Assembly (NCBI RefSeq): GCF_000185385.1
Contig: NZ_GL622296.1
Location: 2,106,049-2,170,048, forward strand
DNA from: Lachnoanaerobaculum saburreum DSM 3986
Lineage (GTDB): Bacteria > Bacillota > Clostridia > Lachnospirales > Lachnospiraceae
Length of the DNA: 64,000 nucleotides
Direction: 5' to 3'
Shown: piece by piece, positions 52,601 through 61,325 of the stretch
How positions within the stretch are numbered: position 1 is the first letter of the stretch
Layout of the letters: every line of letters begins with the position of its first letter
Program-made: the position numbers and the translations under genes
The notes under the pieces: model-generated
Databases searched by the model: none
What the model was told of the DNA's origin: nothing
Seen by the model: the letters and a program-made list of their open reading frames with translations, nothing else

Positions 52601-53111
52601 CACCCTTGCTGTTTGCAAAGGCATCACTAAGCTCCATAAAGTCTTTACTTGCAGCTTCATATTCACTTTCCAACAGCTCATCCATAGTATCCGCCTTTAA
52701 AAGCGATATTTCACTCTCATCCGCCACACTGAAGGCAGGATCTATATCAATCTTGTCAATATTCTCTCTTATTATTGAAAGACAAAAGCTGTCTGTTGTC
52801 ATTATCCTCGCAGAAGCTAAAAGTACGGACTGCTCCTTCAGTCTCTTAAATTCCTTAGTGTCTTTTTCATGCTTTTCCATCTCCTTTAATAAAGCATTAT
52901 AGATTTTTTCCTTCATAGATGCGGCTGCCGCCCTTGTAAAAGTCATTACCAAAAGTGTATCCACATCTATCGGGTTTTCATTATCCGTTATCTTTTTTAT
53001 TATTCTTTCTACAAGTACCGCTGTCTTTCCGCTTCCGGCTGCGGCAGATACCAATATACTTCCTTTTTTTATATCAATTGCCGCCTGTTGTGCCTCTGTC
53101 CACATGCTCAT
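49647..53111 (-). CDS. addA: ATP-dependent helicase/nuclease subunit A (AddA)
   Basis: 1154 residues. UvrD-like helicase with Walker A AAAGSGKTAVLVERI (about 23-37), Walker B region IYIDEYQDSN, and motifs MVGDVKQSIYGFRQA and IMTIHKSKGLEFPVCFL. A C-terminal RecB-type nuclease has IQGVIDAYIDTDNGLILADY with the catalytic DYKTD. With AddB it resects double-strand breaks and halts at Chi for RecA loading. GGAG lies 4 nt before the ATG, which is 38 nt inside addB, so translation is coupled. Length is a little short of Bacillus AddA. Confidence 0.96.
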   Translation of the reverse strand: MSMWTEAQQAAIDIKKGSILVSAAAGSGKTAVLVERIIKKITDNENPIDVDTLLVMTFTRAAAASMKEKIYNALLKEMEKHEKDTKEFKRLKEQSVLLASARIMTTDSFCLSIIRENIDKIDIDPAFSVADESEISLLKADTMDELLESEYEAASKDFMELSDAFANSKGDKSISEFIEKLYRFAVSKPWPLEWLDSLNESSDKWQEYIYVQIIKSVDSILQDIDEVIDICNMEDGPANYLDTVLEERLSICNIKKSKDIFELSRKLNLISFGKLKAVRGGNTDLKDRAKAIRDKYKENILKLAKDYDFDKDRVSLEEKSEKAKIRAVVDLTKKYISLFNEKKRDKNLVDFSDIEHLALGILLDENKNSTEVAEAYKKEFSEIYIDEYQDSNYLQEAIVMAIEKNNIFMVGDVKQSIYGFRQASPKLFMKKYKNFKSFEGADNEDAKKVILSKNFRSRKNVLDGANAIFKKIMKEDIGGIEYDEDAALYLGANFEEGKKEYISEVMLTDVGSIEDDTSDIELEARAIAKRIKELKKDLKVDGGRDLKYSDIVILVRSNIGESIAKVLNDENIPAYAENNKGYFKTFEVRKILAILAAIDNPYSDVDLTAFLNSEIVGMTDLELANIVADYRKKQNIEKSKQVRMMDAVIFEENEGGIEESTKKKIRTALYLLDEYRQKSTYMNIQSLLQDIYNNTDFLNITAAMPGGQVRKANLMLLISKARTFGNSGYSGLYNFIRYIAKLKDFDNDFGEASILSENDDIVRIMTIHKSKGLEFPVCFLANTDRSFNKTDLKQGMVIDNDFGLGMQYVDSEHNIKDSSIKQNVIKYKLGTELMGEELRVLYVALTRAMEKMIVSGTCNNIEKSLEINKENPKFLDIRSCNSYLDLILLSFDKIHFDLRKYDYKSLLDDEKLTQKEVRDLHKVFEGSDVQNYDELKSRLDFLYPYSVNVDLKTKFSVSEIKRMSQSEDFELAENKRKEKSDSKLTSNAGERGNAYHKLMQKLHYENIDGFADRLDFVKAEIALLKNVSYRELINPEDIVKFLDTSLGKTFIKYRKNLKRENRFIMGISAREAKMGDSDETVLIQGVIDAYIDTDNGLILADYKTDHVKDEAVLIDRYKTQLGLYKKSLEMSTGKQVRDVFIYSFTLGKEIRMHP

Positions 53112-56100
53112 TTTTCTCCATCATTTCCCAAATATCATCATCTTTGATTTTTACCAAGTTATTGTATACAAAGCCTTCTATTCCCTCATCAAATCCGCAT
53201 ATTGCACTATATGGGCAATATTCACAGCTTGACCTTCCTCCTCTTAAAGAAGGTGTGATACTGATTTCACCGCTTAGGATATTTTCAGCAGTATTCTTTG
53301 CCTTTTGTCTTACATACTTTCTAAGCAGGTTTATCCTGTCCGTACTTGCTACACTTGAAGTTTTTGAAATACTTCCATCCTTTTTTAACAACACCGGTAT
53401 GACATCACTGCCTGTTTCAATACTTTTATCCAGATGCTTTATTATATTCAGGTCGGTATTGACTATACCCATAGGCTTCAGTTTACTTAAAAAGGCGTTT
53501 TCTTTCTTTGCCTCATCTCTTGTAAGAAAAGGTTCGTCTATATGGTAGTAAAAAAATGCTGCCGGAAGAACTTCTTTACCTTCTTTTGTGAGTTGCTCCA
53601 TCACCGCATCCAGATATATTACAAGTTGTAATGCCCTTCCATAAAAAGGCATGTCAAGCTCCCATTTCATATTTCCTGTCTTATAGTCAATTATCTTTAC
53701 CAAGGTGGCATCTTCATCAACATATGTATCTACTCTGTCTATCTTTCCTCTAAGATACATCTTTGCATTATTTTTCAGTTCAATATTTAAAGCTTCAAGA
53801 TTATCACTTTCACCGAAACTTTTTTCAAAATATTTCGGCTCAAAGTTGCCTGCTGCAAGTTGCTTTGAAAGTACAAGCATTGTAAGCTTTGTCATTCTGA
53901 CAATCTTTTCAAGCTGATACTTTGATTTATTACTCTCTTTGAATATACTGTTTTTTTCAGAAGCCATATTTTCACTTACAGCCTCATCTACAAGTGCGAA
54001 TAATGCGGATTCATCCATCTCGGCAATCTTTTTATCCCTTGATTTTGCATATCTGAAACATTTTTCAAGCATATCATGTACAAGTGTACCTATATCGGAT
54101 GCTTTAAATGAATGTATCTGCCTTTCCTCCACTCCAAGTCCATATCTTATAAAATGTTCAAAAGGACAGGCATTGTAATTTTCAAGTCTTGTCACACTTA
54201 CACGAAGTTCATCACCAAACAACTCTCTTGCCGCACTCTCACCTATTTTGCTGTCCTTGTATACATACATTGCGGCTGATATAAGTCTTTTTATAAACTC
54301 CTTATCAAAAAAAGTCGCAATATATCTTATAAATTCCTCATCTATAACTTCCTTTGCACGAAGCTTTCTTAGGTTTTCACTCAGATATTCCTTTGCCTCA
54401 AACTTTGAATATATATTAGCCTCTTTTCTGTTTTTTATTTCTATATTCACAAATATTGACTTTATCATATTTATAAGTATTGACTGACGCAATGACTTGC
54501 CCTCAAAATCCATACCTGTAAAGCTTATAAACAGCTTATCGGACGGCTTTGTAAGCACCTGATACAGATAAAATCTGCCTGTATACAGATCTTCTCTAAC
54601 GGTATCCGACAGATTAAAGCCCAATGACTTTAACTTTCTTTTTTCCCTGTCATTTATAAGTCCGCCTGATTCCTTAACTGTCGGCAGACTTCCGTCATTT
54701 GCACCACATACAAATAACGCCTTTATACTGCCCAGTCTGGTTCTTTTCAAATCACCTATAACCACCCTGTCCACTCTGTCAGGTATCATTCCAAGCTTTA
54801 TCTCTTCAAAGCCTGTATAAAGGAGGTCACTAAGCTCTTTTTTAGTCAGGCTTTCACCTTCAAGTACAAGCTCCAATCTGTCAAACAGGCTGATAACCTC
54901 ATCAAATATCCCTTCATACTCTCTCGCCCTTTTAAAATCATTTCTTGCTTCAAGCTCCGGTTTTATATTTTGAAGTTTTTCTTCTATATTTTCTTTTTCA
55001 AATATCTCTCTTAAGGCTGACAGTGCATCCTTTATATTTATCTTACTCTTACTTATAGCTGAATAAAGAGTATCCAACTTGCTAAGAGCAAAGTCCTTGA
55101 ACTCATTTATATCTTTCAGTTCATCTTCACCAAAACTCCTTGGCAGATATGTAAATTCGGAATGTAATCTTTTATATCCTTTTATACCGGTTTCAAGCAG
55201 GTAGTTGTCAAGCAGTGATACAAGTCTTTTATCAAATCGAAGAAGTCCAAGTCGTAAAAATCTGTTTAATGCATCATATGAAAAGTTCTCGCTTATAACA
55301 GCGATAAAGGCATTGATAAACTCTACAAGCTCATTGTTGTCCACTTCCATCTTCTCATCCAGATAGTATGGAATCTCAAGTTGATGAAATCTGTTTATCA
55401 GTGCATCAGACACATCCTCAAGGTCTCCATAAATTATTGCAATATCCCTATACCTGTAGCCTTTATCCTTTACAAGGCTAAGTATCTTATTAGCTGTAAA
55501 ATCTATTTCATCTAAAGGATTCATACAGTAATTTATCTCAATATCTGATACCTCTTTTGACTTTTTCCCGTCATATCTTAAAAAATGTTCTTCAAAAAAT
55601 GCAAGGTCATTTGAGTTCTTAAACCTGTATACACTGCCTGTATTTAGGTTTATATCCGGCAATCTTTTTATATTTACCTTCTTTGCCATCTCATTTATCT
55701 GTAAAATCATCTTACTGCTGACAAAAAAAAGATCACTTTCAGAAAGTCTGCTGTCAGGGTCAACCCCTCTTCCCAGAGTTATACTGAATCTGACCTCATC
55801 CGCCACTTTCATAAGATTTGAAACAATTCTGTTTTGAATAGGTGTAAAACCGGTATAACCGTCAAACAAGATAATACTGTTCCTTAACAATTCGCTGTTT
55901 ACTATATTTTCATTCAAGATATCAAGTATCTGCTCATTTGTGAAATATTTTCCTGCAATATAGTCTTCAAATCCGGTCTTTAACTTATATATATCTTCAA
56001 GTTTTATCTTAAGAAGCGAATCCACTTCACTGTTGTTTACTTGCTCCTTTATAAAGTCGTCACTGATATCATACTGCATAAACTCCGAAATAAGAGACTT

Positions 56101-56460
56101 TATATTGTCGATAAAGCCTGCCTTTTGAAATTGCTTCTTCCATGCCTTAAGTTCCACCTTATTTGCAATTCTTCTAAGTATAAGTGCCTTATCAAGCTCA
56201 TCCAAAACCTCCGGGTTTTCTATATCAAGCTCTTCAAATATTCTGTAAGCAAGCCTGTTAAAACTAAGTACATCTATATTACCTACAGCATGATTTGGAT
56301 GCATCTGCACTATATCCTTTTGAGTCTGCATTGTGAACTGTTCAGGCACAATAATAAAAAAATTCTTTTCTAAGTTTTTTTGAGCCTCGTCTATAATATC
56401 GCTAAAAGCTCTATAGGTCTTTCCTACACCTGAGGCTCCAAAATAAAATCTGTATCCCAT
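53074..56460 (-). CDS. addB: ATP-dependent nuclease subunit B (AddB)
   Basis: 1128 residues. N-terminal GASGVGKTYRAF (8-19) is the AddB ATP motif; the helicase core is inactive in the family and reads Chi. Near the C-terminus the nuclease motif VKIIDYKTGNMKWELDMPFY and four cysteines (NACPFEHF, then SSCEYCPYSAIC) fit the AddB iron-sulfur nuclease. GGAGAGAG precedes the ATG. It is encoded before addA as usual. The last 38 nt overlap addA. Confidence 0.95.
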   Translation of the reverse strand: MGYRFYFGASGVGKTYRAFSDIIDEAQKNLEKNFFIIVPEQFTMQTQKDIVQMHPNHAVGNIDVLSFNRLAYRIFEELDIENPEVLDELDKALILRRIANKVELKAWKKQFQKAGFIDNIKSLISEFMQYDISDDFIKEQVNNSEVDSLLKIKLEDIYKLKTGFEDYIAGKYFTNEQILDILNENIVNSELLRNSIILFDGYTGFTPIQNRIVSNLMKVADEVRFSITLGRGVDPDSRLSESDLFFVSSKMILQINEMAKKVNIKRLPDINLNTGSVYRFKNSNDLAFFEEHFLRYDGKKSKEVSDIEINYCMNPLDEIDFTANKILSLVKDKGYRYRDIAIIYGDLEDVSDALINRFHQLEIPYYLDEKMEVDNNELVEFINAFIAVISENFSYDALNRFLRLGLLRFDKRLVSLLDNYLLETGIKGYKRLHSEFTYLPRSFGEDELKDINEFKDFALSKLDTLYSAISKSKINIKDALSALREIFEKENIEEKLQNIKPELEARNDFKRAREYEGIFDEVISLFDRLELVLEGESLTKKELSDLLYTGFEEIKLGMIPDRVDRVVIGDLKRTRLGSIKALFVCGANDGSLPTVKESGGLINDREKRKLKSLGFNLSDTVREDLYTGRFYLYQVLTKPSDKLFISFTGMDFEGKSLRQSILINMIKSIFVNIEIKNRKEANIYSKFEAKEYLSENLRKLRAKEVIDEEFIRYIATFFDKEFIKRLISAAMYVYKDSKIGESAARELFGDELRVSVTRLENYNACPFEHFIRYGLGVEERQIHSFKASDIGTLVHDMLEKCFRYAKSRDKKIAEMDESALFALVDEAVSENMASEKNSIFKESNKSKYQLEKIVRMTKLTMLVLSKQLAAGNFEPKYFEKSFGESDNLEALNIELKNNAKMYLRGKIDRVDTYVDEDATLVKIIDYKTGNMKWELDMPFYGRALQLVIYLDAVMEQLTKEGKEVLPAAFFYYHIDEPFLTRDEAKKENAFLSKLKPMGIVNTDLNIIKHLDKSIETGSDVIPVLLKKDGSISKTSSVASTDRINLLRKYVRQKAKNTAENILSGEISITPSLRGGRSSCEYCPYSAICGFDEGIEGFVYNNLVKIKDDDIWEMMEKNEHVDRGTTGGN

Positions 56461-56482
56461 CTCTCTCCTAAAATATGTAGAA

Positions 56483-56508
56483 TGGCAGCTCCCGCAAGGA
56501 AACTGCCA
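56483..56508 (-). terminator. Terminator after icd
   Basis: Minus strand: TGGCAG...CTGCCA arms (56483-56493 and 56498-56508), 11 bp with two G-T pairs and a 4-nt loop, 5 nt after the icd stop, followed by ATTCTACATATTTT. Confidence 0.7.
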
Positions 56509-56513
56509 CTTAT

Positions 56514-57713
56514 TTATTGCAAATGCTTTGCAATCTCATGTATAAACTCTTCACTGTTTAAAACTTTTATATTGTCCAATGTTGATATTGCACCAAGGTC
56601 TCCCGTCATCTTACCCGACTCTATAGTATCAATAGTAGCTTTCTCAAGTCTGTTTGCAAAATCAATCAAATCAGGCAAGGCATCAAGTTCTCCTCTTTTT
56701 CTTAATGCACCGCTCCATGCAAAGATAGTCGCCACTGAGTTTGAAGATGTAGGTTCTCCCTTCAAATATTTATAATAATGCCTCTGAACGGTACCGTGTG
56801 CCGCCTCATATTCATAGCAACCGTCAGGAGAAACCAACACCGAAGTCATCATAGCAAGTGAACCGAACGCAGATGAGAGCATATCACTCATAACATCTCC
56901 GTCATAGTTTTTACAAGCCCAGATAAATCCTCCCTCCGACTTCATAACCCTTGCCACCGCATCATCTATCAATGTATAGAAGTAGGTAATACCTGCCTTT
57001 TCAAACTTCTCCTTATATTCTGAATCATATATCTCTTCAAATATATCCTTAAATGTATGATCATACTTCTTTGAAATAGTGTCCTTTGTAGCAAACCACA
57101 AATCTTCTTTTTGATTCAGAGCATATTCAAAGCAAGTCCTTGCAAAGCTTTCGATAGAAGAATCCAGATTGTGAACTCCCTGCGCAATTCCGGCACTCTT
57201 AAACTCATGTATCAGACTTCTTTTTTCATTGCCCTCATTATCTGTATATACAAGCTCCACCTTCCCGGGTTTATCAATAATCATCTCGGTATTCTTATAT
57301 ATATCACCATAGGCGTGACGGGCAATGGTTATAGGCTTTTTCCATGTTCTCACATTCGGCTCAATACCCTTTACCAATATAGGTTTTCTGAATACCGTAC
57401 CGTCTAAGATAGCTCTGATGGTTCCGTTCGGAGATTTCCACATCTCCTTTAAGTCATATTCTTTTACTCTTGCGGCATTCGGGGTGATGGTGGCACATTT
57501 TACAGCTACACCAAGTCTTTTTGTGGCATTGGCAGACTCTACAGTTACCTTGTCACCTGTCTCATCTCTATGCTTTAACCCCAGATCATAATATTCACTC
57601 TTTAGATCCACAAACGGAAGTATAAGTTCATCCTTAATCATCTTCCACAGGATTCTTGTCATCTCATCTCCATCCATCTCAACAAGTGGAGTAATCATCT
57701 GTATCTTTGCCAT
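56514..57713 (-). CDS. icd: NADP-dependent isocitrate dehydrogenase, eukaryote-like type II
   Basis: 399 residues. It oxidatively decarboxylates isocitrate to 2-oxoglutarate. The sequence follows the homodimeric type II class also found in mitochondria: [14 protein letters not shown] near the N-terminus, [48 protein letters not shown] and [17 protein letters not shown], where the Arg-His pair recognises NADP. It supplies 2-oxoglutarate for glutamate; no other citrate-cycle gene is nearby. It lies 8 nt after the glyoxalase-like gene. Confidence 0.93.
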   Translation of the reverse strand: MAKIQMITPLVEMDGDEMTRILWKMIKDELILPFVDLKSEYYDLGLKHRDETGDKVTVESANATKRLGVAVKCATITPNAARVKEYDLKEMWKSPNGTIRAILDGTVFRKPILVKGIEPNVRTWKKPITIARHAYGDIYKNTEMIIDKPGKVELVYTDNEGNEKRSLIHEFKSAGIAQGVHNLDSSIESFARTCFEYALNQKEDLWFATKDTISKKYDHTFKDIFEEIYDSEYKEKFEKAGITYFYTLIDDAVARVMKSEGGFIWACKNYDGDVMSDMLSSAFGSLAMMTSVLVSPDGCYEYEAAHGTVQRHYYKYLKGEPTSSNSVATIFAWSGALRKRGELDALPDLIDFANRLEKATIDTIESGKMTGDLGAISTLDNIKVLNSEEFIHEIAKHLQ

Positions 57714-57721
57714 ATTTACCT

Positions 57722-58093
57722 CTATAAATTACTTGGTACAATCTCAATCCAATATCCGTCAGGGTCGTTTATAAAATAAATTCCCATAGCCGGATTTTCA
57801 TAACATATAACACCCATTTTCTCATGAAGCTCATGAGAAGCTTTCATATCATCTGTAGCCATAGCCAGGTGATACTCAAGCTCTCCGAGGTTATAAGGCT
57901 CTTTCCTGTCCCTTAAGTATGTAAGTTCAAGCTCAAAGCCTGTCTTTTTATCTCCAAGATATACCAAAGTAAATGAGCCGTCCTGTGCCTCTTTTTTTCT
58001 TACAGGCTCAAGTCCAAGTGCCTCTTTATAAAACTTCAAACTTTTCTCTAAATCAAGAACGTTAAAATTAAAATGTGCAAATGAAAAACTCAA
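57722..58093 (-). CDS. gloA: Lactoylglutathione lyase-like VOC protein
   Basis: 123 residues. TTG start at 58093 with AGGAGG about 6 nt before it. Two beta-alpha-beta-beta-beta modules of the glyoxalase/VOC fold. The four metal ligands of glyoxalase I can be placed: His7, Glu56, His75 and Glu117 ([37 protein letters not shown]). It may detoxify methylglyoxal, though this organism's thiol cofactor is unknown. It is followed after 8 nt by icd, probably one transcript, and preceded by the serS terminator. The specific substrate is less sure than the fold. Confidence 0.85.
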   Translation of the reverse strand: MSFSFAHFNFNVLDLEKSLKFYKEALGLEPVRKKEAQDGSFTLVYLGDKKTGFELELTYLRDRKEPYNLGELEYHLAMATDDMKASHELHEKMGVICYENPAMGIYFINDPDGYWIEIVPSNL

Positions 58094-58106
58094 AAGCTCC
58101 TCCTTT

Positions 58107-58135
58107 CAAAAACACACCCCGTATACACAGGGTGC
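58107..58135 (-). terminator. Terminator after serS
   Basis: Minus strand: GCACCC (58130-58135) pairs with GGGTGT (58114-58119) around a 10-nt loop, then GTTTTTG. It lies 5 nt after the serS stop and overlaps the leader of the glyoxalase-like gene. Confidence 0.65.
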
Positions 58136-58140
58136 ATATA

Positions 58141-59424
58141 TTACTTCCCTATAACTTCTTTTCCACCCATATATGGTCTTAAAACCTCCGGTATTCTGAT
58201 GCTTCCATCCTCATTGAGATTGTTCTCAAGGAAGGCAATAAGCATACGTGGCGGTGCTACAACAGTATTGTTAAGTGTATGTGCAAAGTACTTGTTACCG
58301 TTTTCATCCTTTACTCTGATTCTAAGTCTTCTTGCCTGTGCATCTCCAAGATTTGAACAGCTTCCTACCTCAAAGTACTTTTTCTGTCTTGGCGACCACG
58401 CCTCCACATCACATGATTTCACCTTAAGATCCGCAAGATCTCCTGAACAACACTCAAGTGTTCTGACCGGTATATCAAGAGATCTGAATAAATCTACAGT
58501 ATTTTGCCAAAGTTTGTCATACCACATCTTTGACTCTTCAGGTTTGCAGACAACTATCATCTCCTGTTTCTCAAACTGGTGAATACGATAAATACCTCTC
58601 TCCTCAATGCCATGTGCTCCTTTTTCTTTTCTAAAGCATGGTGAATAAGATGTCAGCGTATATGGAAGCTTAGCCTCTTCATTCATAGTATCAATGAACT
58701 TTCCAATCATAGAATGTTCACTTGTACCTATAAGATAGAGGTCCTCTCCCTCAATCTTATACATCATAGCATCCATCTCCGCAAAACTCATTACTCCTGT
58801 AACCACTTCAGACCTGATCATAAAAGGAGGAACACAGTATGTAAACCCTCTGTCAATCATAAAATCTCTGGCATATGAGATTACTGCCGAATGAAGCCTT
58901 GCAATATCTCCCATAAGATAATAGAACCCGTTTCCTGCAACCTTTCTTGCACTGTCAAGGTCGATTCCGTTCAGCTTTTCCATAATCTCTGTATGATACG
59001 GTATCTCAAAATCAGGAACAAAAGGCTCACCGAACTTTTCAATCTCTACATTCTCGCTGTCATCCTTACCTATCGGTACACTTGGGTCTATAATGTTCGG
59101 AATGGTCATCATATCTTTTTTAATCTTTTCTTCAAGATCAGCTTCAATAGGCTCCAACTTAGCCAACTGTTCTCCAAGGCTTGCCACTGATGCCTTTACC
59201 TGCTCGGCCTCTTCTTTTTTGCCCTGTGCCATAAGTGTACCGATTTCTTTTGAAATCTTATTTCTCTTTGCTCTAAGCTCATCAGCCTCTACTTTTGTTT
59301 TTCTAAGCTTTTCGTCAAGCTCTATAACTTCATCAACCAAAGGAAGTTTAAAATCCTGAAATTTATTTTTTATATTCTGTCTTACTTCATCCGGATTCTC
59401 TCTTAAAAACTTAATGTCAATCAT
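58141..59424 (-). CDS. serS: Seryl-tRNA synthetase
   Basis: 427 residues, class II. N-terminal coiled-coil arm (about 26-100) that contacts the long variable arm of tRNA-Ser; catalytic domain with motif 2 TSYSPCFRKEKGAHGIEERG (residues quoted in part) and motif 3 NTVVAPPRMLIAFLEN. It charges serine on tRNA-Ser, including the tRNA-Ser(CGA) at 63.7 kb. It is transcribed alone from a promoter at 59492-59520. The leader is too short for a T-box. Confidence 0.97.
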   Translation of the reverse strand: MIDIKFLRENPDEVRQNIKNKFQDFKLPLVDEVIELDEKLRKTKVEADELRAKRNKISKEIGTLMAQGKKEEAEQVKASVASLGEQLAKLEPIEADLEEKIKKDMMTIPNIIDPSVPIGKDDSENVEIEKFGEPFVPDFEIPYHTEIMEKLNGIDLDSARKVAGNGFYYLMGDIARLHSAVISYARDFMIDRGFTYCVPPFMIRSEVVTGVMSFAEMDAMMYKIEGEDLYLIGTSEHSMIGKFIDTMNEEAKLPYTLTSYSPCFRKEKGAHGIEERGIYRIHQFEKQEMIVVCKPEESKMWYDKLWQNTVDLFRSLDIPVRTLECCSGDLADLKVKSCDVEAWSPRQKKYFEVGSCSNLGDAQARRLRIRVKDENGNKYFAHTLNNTVVAPPRMLIAFLENNLNEDGSIRIPEVLRPYMGGKEVIGK

Positions 59425-59491
59425 AGCTTTCCCTTCTTCTAACTATCTGTTACTTATTTAGACGATATCTGATGATATCACATATGAAAAA

Positions 59492-59533
59492 AGTATACAT
59501 CAAATAAGCTTTTATGTCTATTCCAAGTTGGAA
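59492..59533 (-). promoter_or_regulatory. serS promoter with adjoining palindrome
   Basis: Minus strand: TAGACA (59515-59520), 17-nt spacer, TATACT (59492-59497). A perfect 13-bp palindrome, TTCCAAGTTGGAA (59521-59533), touches the -35 on its upstream side; it could be an activator or repressor site. Confidence 0.55.
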
Positions 59534-59593
59534 GCTTGATAGAACACTTTTTCTATATTGTATTATTCATTTATCATAAAAATGTAGGTTTTC

Positions 59594-59821
59594 ATGAATA
59601 CAATAAAAGAATTCCAAAGAATTATGACCACACAGACTGAACTCGCTTTAGCAACTATAGGAACAGACGGCACTCCAAATGTCAAAATAGTCAACTATTA
59701 TTTAATTCTAAGAATAATGTCATATACTTTGCAACATTTAAAGATATTGAAAAAGTACATGTCATTTGTTAATTTTATAGTTGTGGTAAATTATTGTTCA
59801 CTACATATGCTGTTACTCTAA
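59594..59821 (+). pseudogene. Frameshifted 5' copy of the pyridoxamine-oxidase-like gene
   Basis: The segment 59555-59758 is a close copy of 60822-61025, including 39 nt of leader. A 1-base deletion in a T run (near 59701-59704) shifts the frame after about codon 36, so the product leaves the family sequence and stops early; the rest of the gene is missing. The SD is also damaged (GTAGG instead of GGAGG). The conserved start is MNTIKEFQRIMTTQTELALA. I read it as a decayed duplicate rather than a working gene. Confidence 0.85.
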
Positions 59822-59827
59822 TGTAGT
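59800..59827 (-). terminator. Possible hairpin around the amino-acid-binding-protein stop
   Basis: ACTACAT (59800-59806) and ATGTAGT (59821-59827) form 7 bp with a 14-nt loop that contains the stop codon of the downstream-facing gene (59813-59815). AT-rich, so only a candidate. Confidence 0.3.
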
Positions 59828-60661
59828 AACATCTTTACCGAACCATTTCTCAGAAATACTCTTTAATGTACCGTCTGCCTTCATCTCTTCAAGCGCCGTC
59901 TGCACCTCATCCCTCAATATTGTATTTCCAAGTTTAAATCCTACCGCATATTCTTCACTTGAAAGTGGCTTATCCAAAACTTTGAAACCTTTCCCACCTC
60001 TTTTTGTGATCTGATAATTTGCCACTACGCTGTTCATAGCCAAAGCATCCACACCACCCATTTCAAGATCCATAAAGCCTGTGTTAAAATCAGCCACAGT
60101 CTGTAATTTACCGAATGTACCTGACAGTTCCGTATTTTCTTTTAATACCGCTTCGGCTGACGAATCCGTCTGGACCTCCACTGTTTTTCCTGCTAAATCC
60201 ACAAACGAATTGATATCAGAATCAGATCTTACTACAAATACCTGATCATTTTTCATATACGGCTTTGTCCATGTATATTTATCTTCTCTGTTCTGTGTAC
60301 TGAAGCCGTTCCAAATACAGTCAATATTACCGGATGTAAGTTCCATATCTTTTGCATCCCAGGCTATAGGCTGATACTTTATCTCTTTGCCCAATCGCTT
60401 TGCCACCTCTGCTGCCAGGTCTAAGTCAAATCCGGTAAATTCCCCGTCATCTCCAACAAACCCCATAGGTGGAAAATCCTGATCAAATCCCACCGTAAAA
60501 GTTTTATTAGCGTCTGTGCCTGCAATAGAAGTCTCATCTGTCAACTTACTTTCTGCTATACTTGTATCCGTTGATGCTGATGAACTTTCGATAGTCTTTG
60601 CTGATGAACAGCCTACCAACATAATTGTTGCTAAAACTCCAAGTAAATAAATTTTTTTCAT
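59813..60661 (-). CDS. Amino-acid ABC transporter substrate-binding lipoprotein, orphan
   Basis: 282 residues. Lipobox MLVGC (Cys18). After a Ser/Thr-rich linker, a family 3 solute-binding domain begins TFTVGFDQDFPPMGFVGDDG and continues EFTGFDLDLAAEVAKRLG, DCIWNGFSTQNREDKYTWT, GKTVEVQTDSSAEAVL, and ends ALEEMKADGTLKSISEKWFG. It binds a polar or sulfur-containing amino acid outside the cell. No permease or ATPase gene is adjacent, which is unusual; it must use partners elsewhere. It has a good promoter with a palindrome upstream, and lies between the two copies of the oxidase-like gene. Confidence 0.92.
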   Translation of the reverse strand: MKKIYLLGVLATIMLVGCSSAKTIESSSASTDTSIAESKLTDETSIAGTDANKTFTVGFDQDFPPMGFVGDDGEFTGFDLDLAAEVAKRLGKEIKYQPIAWDAKDMELTSGNIDCIWNGFSTQNREDKYTWTKPYMKNDQVFVVRSDSDINSFVDLAGKTVEVQTDSSAEAVLKENTELSGTFGKLQTVADFNTGFMDLEMGGVDALAMNSVVANYQITKRGGKGFKVLDKPLSSEEYAVGFKLGNTILRDEVQTALEEMKADGTLKSISEKWFGKDVTTLE

Positions 60662-60708
60662 AAATACACCTCATAACTTTCTTTACCGCTTTGCCTTAAC
60701 ACTTTCTT

Positions 60709-60737
60709 ATGGTAGCATGCTAAAGTATAACTGTCAA
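60709..60737 (-). promoter_or_regulatory. Promoter of the amino-acid-binding lipoprotein
   Basis: Minus strand: TTGACA (60732-60737), 17-nt spacer, TACCAT (60709-60714), about 50 nt before the ATG. Confidence 0.6.
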
Positions 60738-60747
60738 CACTTTATTT

Positions 60748-60763
60748 CTCTACTATAGTAAAG
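60748..60763. promoter_or_regulatory. Palindromic operator candidate
   Basis: TACTATAGTA (60751-60760) is a perfect 10-bp palindrome with partly symmetric flanks, 14 nt upstream of the -35 of the binding-protein promoter and 100 nt upstream of the oxidase-like gene. It could serve a regulator of either gene; no known site is claimed. Confidence 0.4.
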
Positions 60764-60860
60764 TACGAAAATATTGTATACTCATATAAAAAGATCTGTT
60801 ATACTAATCATATTTAAATACATATTGTATTATTCATTTATCATAAAAATGGAGGTTTTC

Positions 60861-61280
60861 ATGGATACAATAAAAGAATTCCAAAGAATTATGGACACAC
60901 AGGCTGACCTTGCTTTAGCAACTATCGGAACAAACGGCATTCCAAATGTCAGAATAGTCAACTATTATTTTAATCCTAAAAATAATGTACTATACTTTGC
61001 GACATTTAAAGACAATGAAAAAGTAAAAGAAATGGAACAAAACAGAAACGTCGCCTTTACAACAATCCCCAAAAAAGGAAATGAGCATATAAAAGCAAGA
61101 GGAATTGCTCTAAGAAGCGAAAAAACCGTTTTTGATTTGGAAGATTGCTTTTGTGATAAGATACCTGACTATAAAAACACTATAGACTTTGCCGGAAATT
61201 CATTGATATTATATGAAATACACTTTAAAACAGCCACTGTTACTTTAGACCTGTCAAATATTCAAACGATTACGTTATAA
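60861..61280 (+). CDS. Pyridoxamine 5'-phosphate oxidase-like (FMN-binding split-barrel) protein
   Basis: Start set at the ATG at 60861 because GGAGG lies 5 nt before it and the same start is conserved in the damaged copy; a longer frame begins at 60774 but has no SD. 139 residues. The pattern DLALATIGTNGIPNVRIVNYYF, NNVLYFATFKDNEKVKEME, NVAFTTIP and HIKARGIALRS fits the small split-barrel family that binds FMN or related cofactors. The reaction is unknown; some relatives are redox or detoxification enzymes. A single gene with an intact SD. Confidence 0.85.
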   Translation: MDTIKEFQRIMDTQADLALATIGTNGIPNVRIVNYYFNPKNNVLYFATFKDNEKVKEMEQNRNVAFTTIPKKGNEHIKARGIALRSEKTVFDLEDCFCDKIPDYKNTIDFAGNSLILYEIHFKTATVTLDLSNIQTITL

Positions 61281-61325
61281 GTTAACATAATTCATAATTT
61301 CCAAAAATACATTGGAATGCTAAAT

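Noticed and set aside
59425..59593. T-box leader for serS
   Set aside because: Only about 65 nt separate the -10 from the start codon, with no specifier stem or T-box sequence.
60774..60860. 29-residue N-terminal extension of the oxidase-like protein
   Set aside because: It lacks an SD, whereas GGAGG precedes the ATG at 60861, which is also the start kept in the damaged duplicate.
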